From assembly GCA_035995025.1 (NCBI GenBank), contig DASYKY010000079.1:62001-126000 (forward strand): a stretch of DNA of 64,000 nucleotides, read 5' to 3'. This document shows positions 31,061-39,244 of the stretch, one piece after another. The stretch's first letter is position 1. The number at the start of each line of letters is the position of its first letter. This DNA is from Actinophytocola sp035995025 (GTDB lineage Bacteria; Actinomycetota; Actinomycetes; Mycobacteriales; Pseudonocardiaceae). The notes under the pieces were generated by a model. The model had not been told where the DNA came from and ran no database searches. It saw only the letters and a program-made list of their open reading frames with translations. Both the position numbers and the translations under genes were made by a program.

Positions 31061-32287
31061 CTACCGGCGCTGCCGCTGCGCGGGCACCAGCACCTTCGGC
31101 CGCCCCGCCGGCGACGCCCGCAACACCAGCTCCAGCTCGAACCGCTGCCGCGGATCATGCAGCAGCTCGCCGAGCGTCAACTCCAGCTGCCGCATCCGGT
31201 ACCGCACCGTCTGCGGGTGCACGCCCAGCTGCGCGGCCATGTCCGGCACGCTGCCCTGCGCGTCCAGCCACGCCCGCAGCGTCTCGAGCATCCGCTCGCG
31301 CTGCTTCTCGGTCAGTTCGCGCAGCGGCGCCAGCAGCCGCTCGCGCAGGGTGGACAGCAGGCGGTCGTCGGCGTGCACGAGCACTGTGGACAGATGCCGG
31401 TCGCTGCGGATCACCAGGCCGTCGGTGATCACGCCCTGCTGCGCGAGCGTCAGCGCCTTGCGCGCCCACCCCAGCGCGTGCGTCACGTCGTCGAGCCGCA
31501 CCGACGGGCCCACCGAGATCCGGCACTGCGGCAGCGCGGCCCGGATCCGCTCCAGCCGCGCCGACGTCACCTCGCCCGGCACCAGCAGCCGCGGCTCGAT
31601 CCCGTCCAGGTCGGCCAGCACATCCGTGTCGAGCGTCGGCTTGCGCTGGTTGTGTCCCGTTCCCGGCAGTGCCTGCACCGCCACCGGAGTCGCCGTCTGC
31701 GGCACCTGCCACCCGATCAGCTGCGCCAGCTCGCCGATCGCCGCCGCCGGCGCGGGCGGGGTCTGCAGGATCATCCCGAGCAGCCTGCGCCGCCACGTCT
31801 CCAGTGCGCCCGCCGACGTCGCCTTCGCCTCGAGGTAGCCGTCCAGCGCCACCGACGCGAGCTTGTCCATATACGCGAAAACCGCATCCGCGAGCTGCGA
31901 CATCACCGTCGACGACAGCCCGTTGCGCTTGCCGACCCGCATGATCCGCCGCCACGACACCCGCGCGCCCACGCGGTACGCCGCCTGCAGGTCGTCGAGG
32001 CTGCGGCCCTCGCGCATCTCGTTCTGCCCCAACTTGTGGTGCACCTCGTAGCACTTCTGCACCGACACGTCCGGTTTCGCGATCTGCTCGATGAACAGGC
32101 TCGTCGCGTGCTGCACGCCGGCGCGGATCGACTTTCCGTACGGCCCGTCGAGCGGACGCGCGTACGCGGGGATCTTCGCGCGGATCTCGTCCACGATCTC
32201 GGTGGCGAGGCTCGCGAGCTCGGGCCGGAGGATGTCGGCGAGCCGCCGCGGCAGGACGTTCCCATCGAGCCGGTACTCGACCGTCAT
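31061..32287 (-). CDS. PucR/CdaR-type transcriptional regulator
   Basis: 408 residues. The N-terminal 170 residues are a helical sensor-like domain (LRPELASLATEIVDEIRAKIPAY, KLGQNEMREGRSLDDLQAAYRVGARVSWRRI) seen in many actinobacterial PucR proteins. The C-terminus is the HTH_30 domain (AAQLGVHPQTVRYRMRQLE), preceded by a GGDEF-like middle part. ATG 32285-32287 has GAGGAG 8 nt upstream; the GTG at 32293 is too close to it. Such regulators control purine, amine or antibiotic genes; the target is not shown here. No operator was identified. Confidence 0.85.
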   Translation of the reverse strand: MTVEYRLDGNVLPRRLADILRPELASLATEIVDEIRAKIPAYARPLDGPYGKSIRAGVQHATSLFIEQIAKPDVSVQKCYEVHHKLGQNEMREGRSLDDLQAAYRVGARVSWRRIMRVGKRNGLSSTVMSQLADAVFAYMDKLASVALDGYLEAKATSAGALETWRRRLLGMILQTPPAPAAAIGELAQLIGWQVPQTATPVAVQALPGTGHNQRKPTLDTDVLADLDGIEPRLLVPGEVTSARLERIRAALPQCRISVGPSVRLDDVTHALGWARKALTLAQQGVITDGLVIRSDRHLSTVLVHADDRLLSTLRERLLAPLRELTEKQRERMLETLRAWLDAQGSVPDMAAQLGVHPQTVRYRMRQLELTLGELLHDPRQRFELELVLRASPAGRPKVLVPAQRQRR

Positions 32288-32437
32288 GTGCACAACTCCT
32301 CGTCGCCACCACGCGCCGTCGAGGGTGGCAATCGGCTTATCGGATCGTGCACTCGAAATGTGTCACCAGATCGCAACAAACCGACCGTGTACTCACTCCG
32401 TGACAAGTTCACCGACCGGCATTGTGCGAACGTGACA

Positions 32438-32457
32438 ATATTGCCGCATGGTAATAT
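32438..32457. promoter_or_regulatory. Probable ArsR-type operator and promoter
   Basis: ATATTGCC-GCAT-GGTAATAT is a near-perfect inverted repeat (7 of 8 arm pairs). It is AT-rich against the very GC-rich background and lies 25-44 bp before the start codon at 32482. TGACAA (32433-32438) and TATAGC (32455-32460), 16 bp apart, fit -35/-10 boxes overlapping it, so the ArsR product of the operon probably binds here. Confidence 0.55.
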
Positions 32458-32481
32458 AGCTGCACGGAAATGGAGGCGCTC

Positions 32482-32895
32482 ATGCCGGAGACGACCGAGA
32501 CCCTGCCCGACGGCCGGATCGCGCTTCGCTTCGCGCGGCGCCTGGCTCATCCGCGCGAGAAGGTCTGGCGCGCCCTCACCGAGACCGGCCGGCTGCGCGA
32601 GTGGTTCGTCGACGTCCTCGACTACGACCGCTCGCGGCTCGCCTTCGCGCCCGGCGCCACGCTGACGTTCGCGGCGAACGGCTTTCCCGACAGTCACGGT
32701 GAAGTGACGACGTATCAGCCACCCGCGCTGCTCGAGTACACCTGGGGCGAGGAGGTCCTGCGCTTCGAGCTGACCGCCGACGGCGCGGGCTGCCTGCTCG
32801 TGTTCACCAACGTCGTCGACGGTCCCGAGACCGCGGCGGCGGTCGCCTCCGGCTGGTCGGCCGGCCTGGGACGGCTCGCCGATGCGCTCGGCTGA
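32482..32895 (+). CDS. SRPBCC/AHSA1 domain protein
   Basis: 137 residues with the START-like fold of AHSA1 proteins (RFARRLAHPREKVWRALTETGRLREWF, YTWGEEVLRFEL, VASGWSAGLGRLADALG). Such proteins bind a hydrophobic ligand or assist Hsp90-like partners; in bacteria they often pair with an ArsR repressor, as here. ATG 32482 has GGAGG 6 nt upstream; the ATG at 32470 has no suitable site. The 3' end overlaps the ArsR gene by 14 bp. Confidence 0.88.
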   Translation: MPETTETLPDGRIALRFARRLAHPREKVWRALTETGRLREWFVDVLDYDRSRLAFAPGATLTFAANGFPDSHGEVTTYQPPALLEYTWGEEVLRFELTADGAGCLLVFTNVVDGPETAAAVASGWSAGLGRLADALG

Positions 32896-33199
32896 GCCGT
32901 CGGTCTTCGAGCTCCTCGCCGAGCCGAACCGCCGACGCATCCTCGACCTCCTCCGCGAACGCGAACGTGCCGCGGGTGAGCTCCTCGACCACCTCCGGCT
33001 CGCCCAGCCCACCGTGTCGAAGCACCTCAGGCTGCTGCGCGAGGCCGGCCTCGTCGACGTCCGCCAGGAGGCGCAGCGCCGCATCTACCGGCTGCGGGCC
33101 ACCCCGCTCGCGGAGGTCGACGAGTGGCTCGCGCCGTACCGTGCCCGCTGGCGCGCCCGTCTCGACGCCCTCGAACGCCACCTCGACGAGACGCCGTAA
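32882..33199 (+). CDS. ArsR-family repressor
   Basis: 105-residue winged-helix protein: FELLAEPNRRRILDLLRERERAAGELLDHLRLAQPTVSKHLRLLREAGLVDVRQEAQRRIYRL is a complete ArsR HTH with wing. No Cys ligands are present, so it is not a metal sensor of the classic type; it belongs to the group that pairs with AHSA1 proteins. It probably represses its own operon at the operator at 32438-32457. Confidence 0.9.
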   Translation: MRSAEPSVFELLAEPNRRRILDLLRERERAAGELLDHLRLAQPTVSKHLRLLREAGLVDVRQEAQRRIYRLRATPLAEVDEWLAPYRARWRARLDALERHLDETP

Positions 33200-33236
33200 C
33201 GAACCCGTAGGGTCCGCTGCCCACCTATGCAGCGGA

Positions 33237-33282
33237 CTACACAACCGTGTAGCGTCCTGTCTGTTCGAGTAGTCAGCTACAC
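33237..33282. promoter_or_regulatory. TetR operator with extra half-site
   Basis: CTACAC-AACC-GTGTAG (33237-33252) is a perfect palindrome overlapping a TAGCGT -10-like box (33250-33255). A further CTACAC lies at 33277-33282, just before the Shine-Dalgarno sequence AGGAG of the TetR gene. This indicates autoregulation of the TetR-ABC operon. Confidence 0.6.
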
Positions 33283-33297
33283 GACGGGACAGGAGCC

Positions 33298-33945
33298 ATG
33301 GCGACCGCGCCGGACCCCGAGGACCTGACCGCCCGCGCCCGGATCCGCGACGCGGCCATGCGGCACTTCGCCGACCACGGCTTCGCGAAGGCCACGATCC
33401 GCGGCATCGCCGAGACCGCGGGCGTCTCGTCCGGTCTGGTGCGCCATCACTTCGGCTCGAAGCAGGCACTGCGCGACGCCTGCGACGAGTGGCTCGTGCG
33501 GGCCGTCCGCCGGCTCAACGACCAGGCCACGGCCGACATGCGGGCCGGCCAGATCAGCAACTACGTCGCCGCCGCCCGCGCCTCGATGCTGCCTCATTCG
33601 CGGTATCTCACCCGGTCGCTGGCCGAGGGGGGCGCGGGTGCGCTGTTCGACGAGATGGTCGGGATGACCACGGAATGGCTCGCCGACTACGTCCGCGCGA
33701 ACCCCGAGGCGTCCGAAGTGGACCCTCGGCACTGGGCGGCGGTGATCACCGCGATGGCGCTCGGTGTCCCCATCCTGTTCCCGCACCTGTCCCGCGTGCT
33801 GGACGTCGACCTCACGACGTCCGAGGGCGACCTGCTGCTGTCCCGGACGCTGCTGCACGTCTACTCGAACCCACTGCTGACCCGGCAGGAGGCCGCCAGG
33901 TTGCGAGCCGGGTTGGAAGAACAAGAAAGGGGAGAACCACGATGA
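33298..33945 (+). CDS. TetR-family repressor of the ABC exporter operon
   Basis: 215 residues with an N-terminal TetR HTH (RIRDAAMRHFADHGFAKATIRGIAETAGVSSGLVRHHFGSKQAL) and a ligand domain with a TetR_C_33-like pattern (RYLTRSLAEGGAGALFDEMVG). ATG 33298 has AGGAGCC just upstream. The stop overlaps the ABC ATPase start in ATGA. It likely senses the compound exported by the transporter and controls the operon through the CTACAC sites. Confidence 0.9.
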   Translation: MATAPDPEDLTARARIRDAAMRHFADHGFAKATIRGIAETAGVSSGLVRHHFGSKQALRDACDEWLVRAVRRLNDQATADMRAGQISNYVAAARASMLPHSRYLTRSLAEGGAGALFDEMVGMTTEWLADYVRANPEASEVDPRHWAAVITAMALGVPILFPHLSRVLDVDLTTSEGDLLLSRTLLHVYSNPLLTRQEAARLRAGLEEQERGEPR

Positions 33946-34856
33946 CCGACGCCATCTCGGCGGCCGGACTGGTCAAGACGTTCGGCCCGACGCGTGCGCT
34001 CGACGGTCTCGACCTCGCCGTGCGCACCGGCGAGGTGCACGGCTTCCTCGGCCCGAACGGCGCGGGGAAGTCCACCACGATCCGCATCCTGCTCGGCTTG
34101 ATGCGCGCCGACGCCGGCACCGTCCGGCTGCTCGACGGCGACCCGTGGACCGCGGCGACCGAGCTGCACCGGCGCCTCGCATACGTGCCCGGCGACGTCA
34201 CGCTCTGGCCGAACCTGTCCGGCGGCGAGGTGATCGACCTGCTCGGCAGGCTGCGCGGCGGCCTCGACAAGAAGCGCCGCGCCGACCTGCTCGAGCGCTT
34301 CGACCTCGACCCGCGCAAGAAGGGCCGCACCTACTCGAAGGGCAACCGGCAGAAGGTGGCACTCGTCGCCGCGCTCGCGTCCGACGTGGAGCTGCTGCTG
34401 CTCGACGAGCCGACCTCCGGCCTCGACCCGCTGATGGAGGAGGTGTTCCGGGAGGTGATCCGGGAGGAGAAGAAGCGTGGCGACCGCACGGTGCTGCTGT
34501 CGAGCCACATCCTCGCCGAGATCGAGGCCCTGTGCGACCGGCTCACGATCATCCGCGACGGCCGCTCCGTCGAGACCGGCACGCTCGCCGACCTGCGCCA
34601 CCTGACCCGCACCAACATCCAGGCGGAGCTGGCCGGGCCGGTCGACGGGCTGGCCGACCTGCCGGGCGTGCACGACCTGCACGCGGATGGCGCCCGGGTC
34701 AAGTTCGACGTCGACACCGACGCGCTCGACGCCGCCCTGCACCGGCTCACCGGCGCGGGCGTGCGCAGCCTGGTCAGCCAGCCGCCGACACTGGAGGAGC
34801 TGTTCCTGCGCCACTACGACCGCGGCCAGGACCGTCCGGTGGAGCCAGTGCGATGA
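33942..34856 (+). CDS. ABC exporter ATP-binding protein
   Basis: 304 residues of the DrrA/ABC-2 multidrug type: Walker A GPNGAGKST, Q-loop PGDVTLWPNLSGG, signature YSKGNRQKV (a variant of the usual LSGGQ, common in this subgroup), Walker B LLLLDEPTSGLDP, switch LLSSH. A C-terminal domain follows (TLEELFLRHY). It is co-translated with the TetR gene and is separated from its permease by a 108-nt mini-ORF repeat whose ATG shares ATGA with this stop. Confidence 0.92.
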   Translation: MTDAISAAGLVKTFGPTRALDGLDLAVRTGEVHGFLGPNGAGKSTTIRILLGLMRADAGTVRLLDGDPWTAATELHRRLAYVPGDVTLWPNLSGGEVIDLLGRLRGGLDKKRRADLLERFDLDPRKKGRTYSKGNRQKVALVAALASDVELLLLDEPTSGLDPLMEEVFREVIREEKKRGDRTVLLSSHILAEIEALCDRLTIIRDGRSVETGTLADLRHLTRTNIQAELAGPVDGLADLPGVHDLHADGARVKFDVDTDALDAALHRLTGAGVRSLVSQPPTLEELFLRHYDRGQDRPVEPVR

Positions 34857-34960
34857 GCGAGCTTGCGAGCGAGTCAATGTCGATGAGCGAGCTTGCGAGC
34901 GAGCCAATGTCACAGGGCGACCGCGAGCGGCTCGACCGAGCCCGCGAGGGGGAGTCGTGA
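34853..34960 (+). CDS. Intercistronic mini-ORF repeat (MSELASE type), copy 2, internally duplicated
   Basis: A 35-codon frame with two MSELASE starts (positions 1 and 11), then MSQGDRER and a REGES end. It is the 78-nt element of 19381-19458 plus a 30-nt internal duplication (34853-34882). It overlaps the ABC ATPase stop by ATGA and the permease GTG by GTGA. The same peptide frame and both overlaps are kept at two unrelated operons. Confidence 0.75.
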   Translation: MSELASESMSMSELASEPMSQGDRERLDRAREGES

Positions 34961-36564
34961 GTACCTTGACCGGCACGGGGAAGCTGGTCCGGCTCATCCT
35001 GCGGCGCGACCGGGTGATCATGCCCCTGTGGGTGCTGTTCCTGGGTCTCATCCCGCTGTCCTACGTGACCGCGATCAACGGGCTGTTCCCGGACGCGGCC
35101 GGGCGCGCGCAGTACGCCACCACCAGCGCCACAAACGCGGGATTCGTGGCGCTCTACGGCGGGCTGCACGGCTCGAGCCTCGGCGAGCTGGTCACCTGGC
35201 GCGCCGGTTTCCTGCCCGTGGTCATCGGGATCGTCGCCATCCTGACGGTCGTCCGGCACACCCGCACCGAGGAGGACACCGGCCGCCGCGAGCTGCTCGG
35301 CTCGACGGTCGTCGGACGGCACGCGCCGCTCGCGGCCGCGCTGGTCGCGACGTTCGCCGCGAACCTCGTGCTCGGCGCGATCCTGGCCGCCGGCATGGTC
35401 GGCCAGGACCTGCCGGCCGCGGGCTCGGTCGCCGTCGGCGCGGAGATGGCCCTGTCCGGCTGGGTCTTCGCCGGCGTCGGTGCGGTGGCCGCGCAGCTGG
35501 CCGGCGCCGCGGGCACCGCGCGGGGGATCGCGATCACCACGATCGGCGTCGCGTACGTGCTGCGGGTCGTCGGCGACGTCAGCGCCATGACCGACGGCCC
35601 GCTGTCCTGGCTGACCTGGCTGTCGCCGATCGGCTGGGCGCAGCGGATCCGCCCGTTCGGCGACGACAACGTGTGGCCCGCGCTGCTGGTCATCGTGGTG
35701 AGCGCGCTGCTGGCGCTCGCGGCCGTGATGCTTTCCGCGCGGCGCGACGTCGGCGCGGGCCTGCTGCCTACGCGGCCAGGGCCGGCCGAGGCACCCGCCA
35801 CGCTCCGCTCGCCGTTCGCGCTGGCCTGGCGGCTGCACCGCAGCCTGCTGGCCGGCTGGGTCGGCGGGTTCGCGGCGCTTGGCGTCGTGCTGGGCTACCT
35901 CGCCGAGGGCGTCGGCGATCTGGTGGGAGACAACGAGCAGCTGCGCGACGTGTTCGCCCGCATGGGCGGTGCCACCGGGCTGATCAACAGCTACCTCGCC
36001 AGCATCCTGGGGCTGCTCGGCATGATCGCCGGCGCGTACGGGATCCAGGCGATGTTGCGGGCGCGCAACGAGGAGGCGAGCGGCCGCGCGGAGCCGGTAC
36101 TCGGCACGGCCGTCGGCCGGCTGCGCTGGGTCGGCAGCCACCTGGTGTTCTCGCTGCTCGGCCCGGCCGTCGCGCTGGCCGCCGGGGGCGTGGCGATGGG
36201 CCTGACGCACGGGCTGAACGTCCGCGACGTGGGCGGCGAGCTGCCCCGGCTGCTGGGCGGCGCGATGGTGCAGCTGCCGGCGGTGTGGGTGCTGTCGGCG
36301 ATCACCGTGCTGCTGTTCGGCCTGCTGCCGAGGTTCGCGGCGGTGGCGTGGGCGGCGCTGAGCGTGTCCCTGCTGATCGGACTGGTCGGCCCGGCGCTGC
36401 AGCTGGACCAGTGGGTGCTGGACGTCTCGCCGTTCACGCACCTGCCGCGCATCCCCGGCGCGGACGTCACGGCGACACCGCTGGTGTGGCTGGTGGCGGT
36501 CGCCGTGGTGGTCGGGGCCGTCGGCCTCGCCGGCTTCCGCAGGCGGGACCTGCCGGTCGGCTGA
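34957..36564 (+). CDS. ABC-2 type exporter permease
   Basis: 535 residues from GTG 34957 with GAGGGGGAG just upstream inside the mini-ORF. About 12 hydrophobic segments in two halves (residues about 20-270 and 295-530), each with a large first loop, the layout of actinobacterial permeases annotated as exporters of polyketide antibiotics. Each half begins LRRDRVIMPLW or WRLHRSLLAGW. With the ATPase before it, it forms a drug or metabolite exporter under TetR control. Confidence 0.88.
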   Translation: MSTLTGTGKLVRLILRRDRVIMPLWVLFLGLIPLSYVTAINGLFPDAAGRAQYATTSATNAGFVALYGGLHGSSLGELVTWRAGFLPVVIGIVAILTVVRHTRTEEDTGRRELLGSTVVGRHAPLAAALVATFAANLVLGAILAAGMVGQDLPAAGSVAVGAEMALSGWVFAGVGAVAAQLAGAAGTARGIAITTIGVAYVLRVVGDVSAMTDGPLSWLTWLSPIGWAQRIRPFGDDNVWPALLVIVVSALLALAAVMLSARRDVGAGLLPTRPGPAEAPATLRSPFALAWRLHRSLLAGWVGGFAALGVVLGYLAEGVGDLVGDNEQLRDVFARMGGATGLINSYLASILGLLGMIAGAYGIQAMLRARNEEASGRAEPVLGTAVGRLRWVGSHLVFSLLGPAVALAAGGVAMGLTHGLNVRDVGGELPRLLGGAMVQLPAVWVLSAITVLLFGLLPRFAAVAWAALSVSLLIGLVGPALQLDQWVLDVSPFTHLPRIPGADVTATPLVWLVAVAVVVGAVGLAGFRRRDLPVG

Positions 36565-36641
36565 GGACGAGGGGGACGTGTGCCGCCGGTCGCCGACCGG
36601 CGGCACACGTGTGTTTCCGCCCGCCCGGCCTTCTGGTACTA

Positions 36642-36657
36642 TCGAACAGGCGTTCGA
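36642..36657. promoter_or_regulatory. LexA (SOS) box of imuA'
   Basis: TCGAAC-AGGC-GTTCGA is a perfect actinobacterial SOS box. A TACTAT hexamer (36637-36642) at its left edge fits a -10 box, so LexA would block the promoter. imuA' starts 52 bp downstream. Confidence 0.9.
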
Positions 36658-36709
36658 GTGACGCCGCCTTCCCCGCGGCGCGTGCGGAGTTGCGGGGAGG
36701 CGTGTGCGA

Positions 36710-37414
36710 ATGCCGGCGTTGGGTGCATCGCTGGCCACTCCCGGTGCGGTGGGGGTGGCCAGCGACCTCGTCAAGGTGCCGGCCGGCCGGGTGCGGATGC
36801 TACCCGTGCACGCCGACCTGGCCGGGCTGTTCCCGTGGGGCGGCCTCCGGCGGGGCAGCACCGTGTCGGTGCGCGGCTCGACGTCGCTGCTGCTCGCCCT
36901 GCTGGCCGCGCCGACGGTCGGCGACTCGTGGGCGGCCGTCGTCGGCATGCCCGAACTTGGCGTGCTCGCCGCCGCCGAGCTGGGCGTCGCGGTCGACCGG
37001 CTCGCGCTCGTCCGCCATCCCGGCGCCGAGCTGCCGGCGGTCATCGCCGCGCTGCTCGACGGGATGGACCTCGTCGTCACCCCGCGCGCCCGGCTCACCG
37101 ACGCGCAGGCCCGGCGGCTCTCTGCCCGCGCCCGCCACCGCGGCGCGGTCCTGCTGACCGCGGGCGCCTGGCCGGGAGCCGACCTCGAGCTGCGCTGTGC
37201 GCGCGCCGGGTGGGACGGCATCGGCGACGGCCACGGCTACCTCGCCTGCCGCGAGGTCACTGTCGAGACGCGCGGCCGCGGCGCCGCCTCCCGGCCTGTT
37301 CGCGCGGCCCTGCGGCTGCCCGCGCCAGGTGGCGGGATCGCCGCCTCGGCGCCGGACAACTTGTTGCCAGCAAAGGGTTTCCGTCCTTCTGAGAGATCAC
37401 TGAGACCCGCTTGA
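36710..37414 (+). CDS. imuA': ImuA'-like component of the translesion mutasome
   Basis: 234 residues with a RecA-like/SulA-like core: GLFPWGGLRRGSTVSVRGSTSLLLALLA in place of a Walker A, then VVGMPELGVLAAAELGVAVDRLALVRHPG and LVVTPRARLTDAQARRLSARARHRGAVLL. This matches ImuA' (Rv3395c) rather than true RecA; the nucleotide loop looks degenerate. In mycobacteria ImuA' links ImuB and DnaE2. ATG 36710 has GGGGAGG 9 nt upstream. A LexA box lies upstream, and imuB follows with its own. Confidence 0.85.
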   Translation: MPALGASLATPGAVGVASDLVKVPAGRVRMLPVHADLAGLFPWGGLRRGSTVSVRGSTSLLLALLAAPTVGDSWAAVVGMPELGVLAAAELGVAVDRLALVRHPGAELPAVIAALLDGMDLVVTPRARLTDAQARRLSARARHRGAVLLTAGAWPGADLELRCARAGWDGIGDGHGYLACREVTVETRGRGAASRPVRAALRLPAPGGGIAASAPDNLLPAKGFRPSERSLRPA

Positions 37415-37442
37415 CACTCTCGTCTATCGAACGTACGTTCGC
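37411..37442 (+). promoter_or_regulatory. imuB promoter overlapped by a LexA box
   Basis: TTGACA (37411-37416), 17 bp, TACGTT (37434-37439): transcription should start at the imuB ATG (37446), a leaderless message. TCGAAC-GTAC-GTTCGC (37427-37442), one base off the perfect palindrome, covers the -10 box. The -35 box overlaps the imuA' stop codon. Confidence 0.85.
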
Positions 37443-37445
37443 ATC

Positions 37446-39044
37446 ATGACAAACGTCGGGACACCCCACCGGATGCTCGTCGTGTGGTGCCCAGACTGGC
37501 CGGTGACCGCCGCGGGCGCGGCGGCTGCCCTCCTCCCCGGGCGGCCGATCGCGGTCGTCACCGGCAATCTCGTCGTCGCCGCGAGCGCACTGGCCCGGGC
37601 GGAGGGCGTGCGGCGCGGCATGCGGCGTCGCGAGGCCCAGGGGCGCTGCCCCGAACTGGTCGTGTTCGCCGACGATCCCGACCGGGACGCGCGGCTGTTC
37701 GAACCAGTGGCCGCCGCGGTCGAGGAGCTCGCGGTCGGCGTCGAGATAGTTCGGCCGGGCATCGTCGCGGTGCCCGCCCGTGGCCCGGCCGGCTACTTCG
37801 GTGGTGAGGAGGCCGCCGCCGAGCGGCTGATCGACCAGGTCGCCCTGCGCACCGGCGCGGAATGCCAGGTCGGCATCGCCGACGGGTTGTTCGCCGCAAT
37901 CCTCGCCGCGCGCCGCGGCGTCGTCGTCGAGCCCGGCGGCAGCCCGCGGTTCCTCGCCCCGCTGAGCGTGCGCGAGCTGCACCGGCCCGCCGAGGGGCAG
38001 GACCGTACCGACCTGGTGGACCTGTTGCGCCGCTTGGGGTTGCGCTCGCTCGGTGCGTTCGCCGAGGTGCCCGAGCGGGACGTCTCCGCGCGGTTCGGTG
38101 CCGACGCGGTCGCCGCGCACCGCCTGGCCCGCGGTGGCCAGGAGCGCCCGCCCGACCGGCGCCGCCCGCCGCCCGAGCTCGCCGTCGACAAGGTGCTCGA
38201 CCCGCCGGTGGAGCGGGTCGACGCGGCCGCGTTCGTGGCGAAGATCCTGGCCGAGCGGCTGCACGCCGGCCTCGCCGTGCACGGCCTCGCCTGCACGCGC
38301 CTGGGCATCCACGCGGCCACCGCGCACGGCGAGGAGCGTGAGCGCGTGTGGCGGGCCGCCGAGCCGCTCACCCCGTCCGGCATCGCCGACCGGGTCCGCT
38401 GGCAGCTCGACGGCTGGCTGCGCGGTACCACGCTGTCGGCAGGCATCACGGTGCTGCGCCTGGAACCCGTCGAGGTCATCGAGGGCCACGCGCTGCAGTT
38501 GGACCTGTGGCGCGGCGAGGGCCGCGCCGAGGCCGACGAGCGGGCCGGCCGCGCCATGGTCCACGTCCAGGGCCTGCTCGGCCCCGAGGCGGTGGTCGTC
38601 CCCGTGCTCGGCGGCGGCCGCGACCCGGCGGAGCGGGTGCGCCTGGTGCCGTGGGGCGACGAGCGCAGCCCCGCCACCGACCCGGCCGCGCCGTGGCCGG
38701 GCGTGCTGCCCGCCCCGTCACCCGCGACGGTGCCGGTGAAACCGTTGCCCGCCAAGGTGACCGACGCCTTGGGCAGCCCGGTCGACATCACCCCGCGCGA
38801 CGAGCTGACCGGCCACCCCACCCAGGTGGCGGTCGACGGCGCCGTCCCGCGCCAGGTGGTCGCCTGGGCAGGCCCCTGGTCCACCGACGACCACCGGTCG
38901 GCCACGCCCGTCCGGCGCACCCGCCTCCAGGTCCTGCTGGCCGAGGCCCCCGACGCCCCCGACCCGTCCGAAGAGGACATCCAAACCGCACTGCTGCTCG
39001 TCCTGGCGGGCCAGAAGTGGACAGTGGAAGGAATGTACGACTGA
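37446..39044 (+). CDS. imuB: ImuB, catalytically inactive Y-family polymerase homologue
   Basis: 532 residues with the DinB-like fold but without the usual acidic residues: the N-terminus reads MLVVWCPDWPVTAA in place of a catalytic DxD, and no SIDE motif is seen. Little-finger-like sequence follows (DRRRPPPELAVDKVLDPPVERV). QLDLW near residue 355 fits a beta-clamp binding motif, as in mycobacterial ImuB, which tethers DnaE2 and ImuA' to the clamp. The start is fixed by the leaderless promoter. The stop overlaps a 66-codon ORF in TGATG. Confidence 0.92.
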   Translation: MTNVGTPHRMLVVWCPDWPVTAAGAAAALLPGRPIAVVTGNLVVAASALARAEGVRRGMRRREAQGRCPELVVFADDPDRDARLFEPVAAAVEELAVGVEIVRPGIVAVPARGPAGYFGGEEAAAERLIDQVALRTGAECQVGIADGLFAAILAARRGVVVEPGGSPRFLAPLSVRELHRPAEGQDRTDLVDLLRRLGLRSLGAFAEVPERDVSARFGADAVAAHRLARGGQERPPDRRRPPPELAVDKVLDPPVERVDAAAFVAKILAERLHAGLAVHGLACTRLGIHAATAHGEERERVWRAAEPLTPSGIADRVRWQLDGWLRGTTLSAGITVLRLEPVEVIEGHALQLDLWRGEGRAEADERAGRAMVHVQGLLGPEAVVVPVLGGGRDPAERVRLVPWGDERSPATDPAAPWPGVLPAPSPATVPVKPLPAKVTDALGSPVDITPRDELTGHPTQVAVDGAVPRQVVAWAGPWSTDDHRSATPVRRTRLQVLLAEAPDAPDPSEEDIQTALLLVLAGQKWTVEGMYD

Positions 39045-39244
39045 TGCCGCGAGACCCCCGAGCCTGCCCGGAGTGCCGAACCCTGGACGGCAGCTGCCGC
39101 CAGTTCGTCATAGGCCACCCGAACCCCGTCTGCGTAGCGGGCTACCCCCACCCCCGCCGCGACCCGGCCCCCGTGGCCTTACCGGGCCTGGACCTACTGA
39201 TCCCCAGCCCCCGCCACTCCCCAGAGAACGTCCGAGCCTGCTGA
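39044..39244 (+). CDS. Small Cys-containing ORF coupled to imuB (66 aa)
   Basis: The ATG shares TGATG with the imuB stop. The N-terminal half has CPECRTLDGSC and a further Cys (NPVCVAGYPHPRR), which could bind zinc. The C-terminal third (GLDLLIPSPRHSPENVRAC) is the first copy of the DNA repeat that then runs on to 40.5 kb, so this part may be repeat-derived. No family is recognised; translation is plausible but unproved. Confidence 0.45.
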   Translation: MPRDPRACPECRTLDGSCRQFVIGHPNPVCVAGYPHPRRDPAPVALPGLDLLIPSPRHSPENVRAC

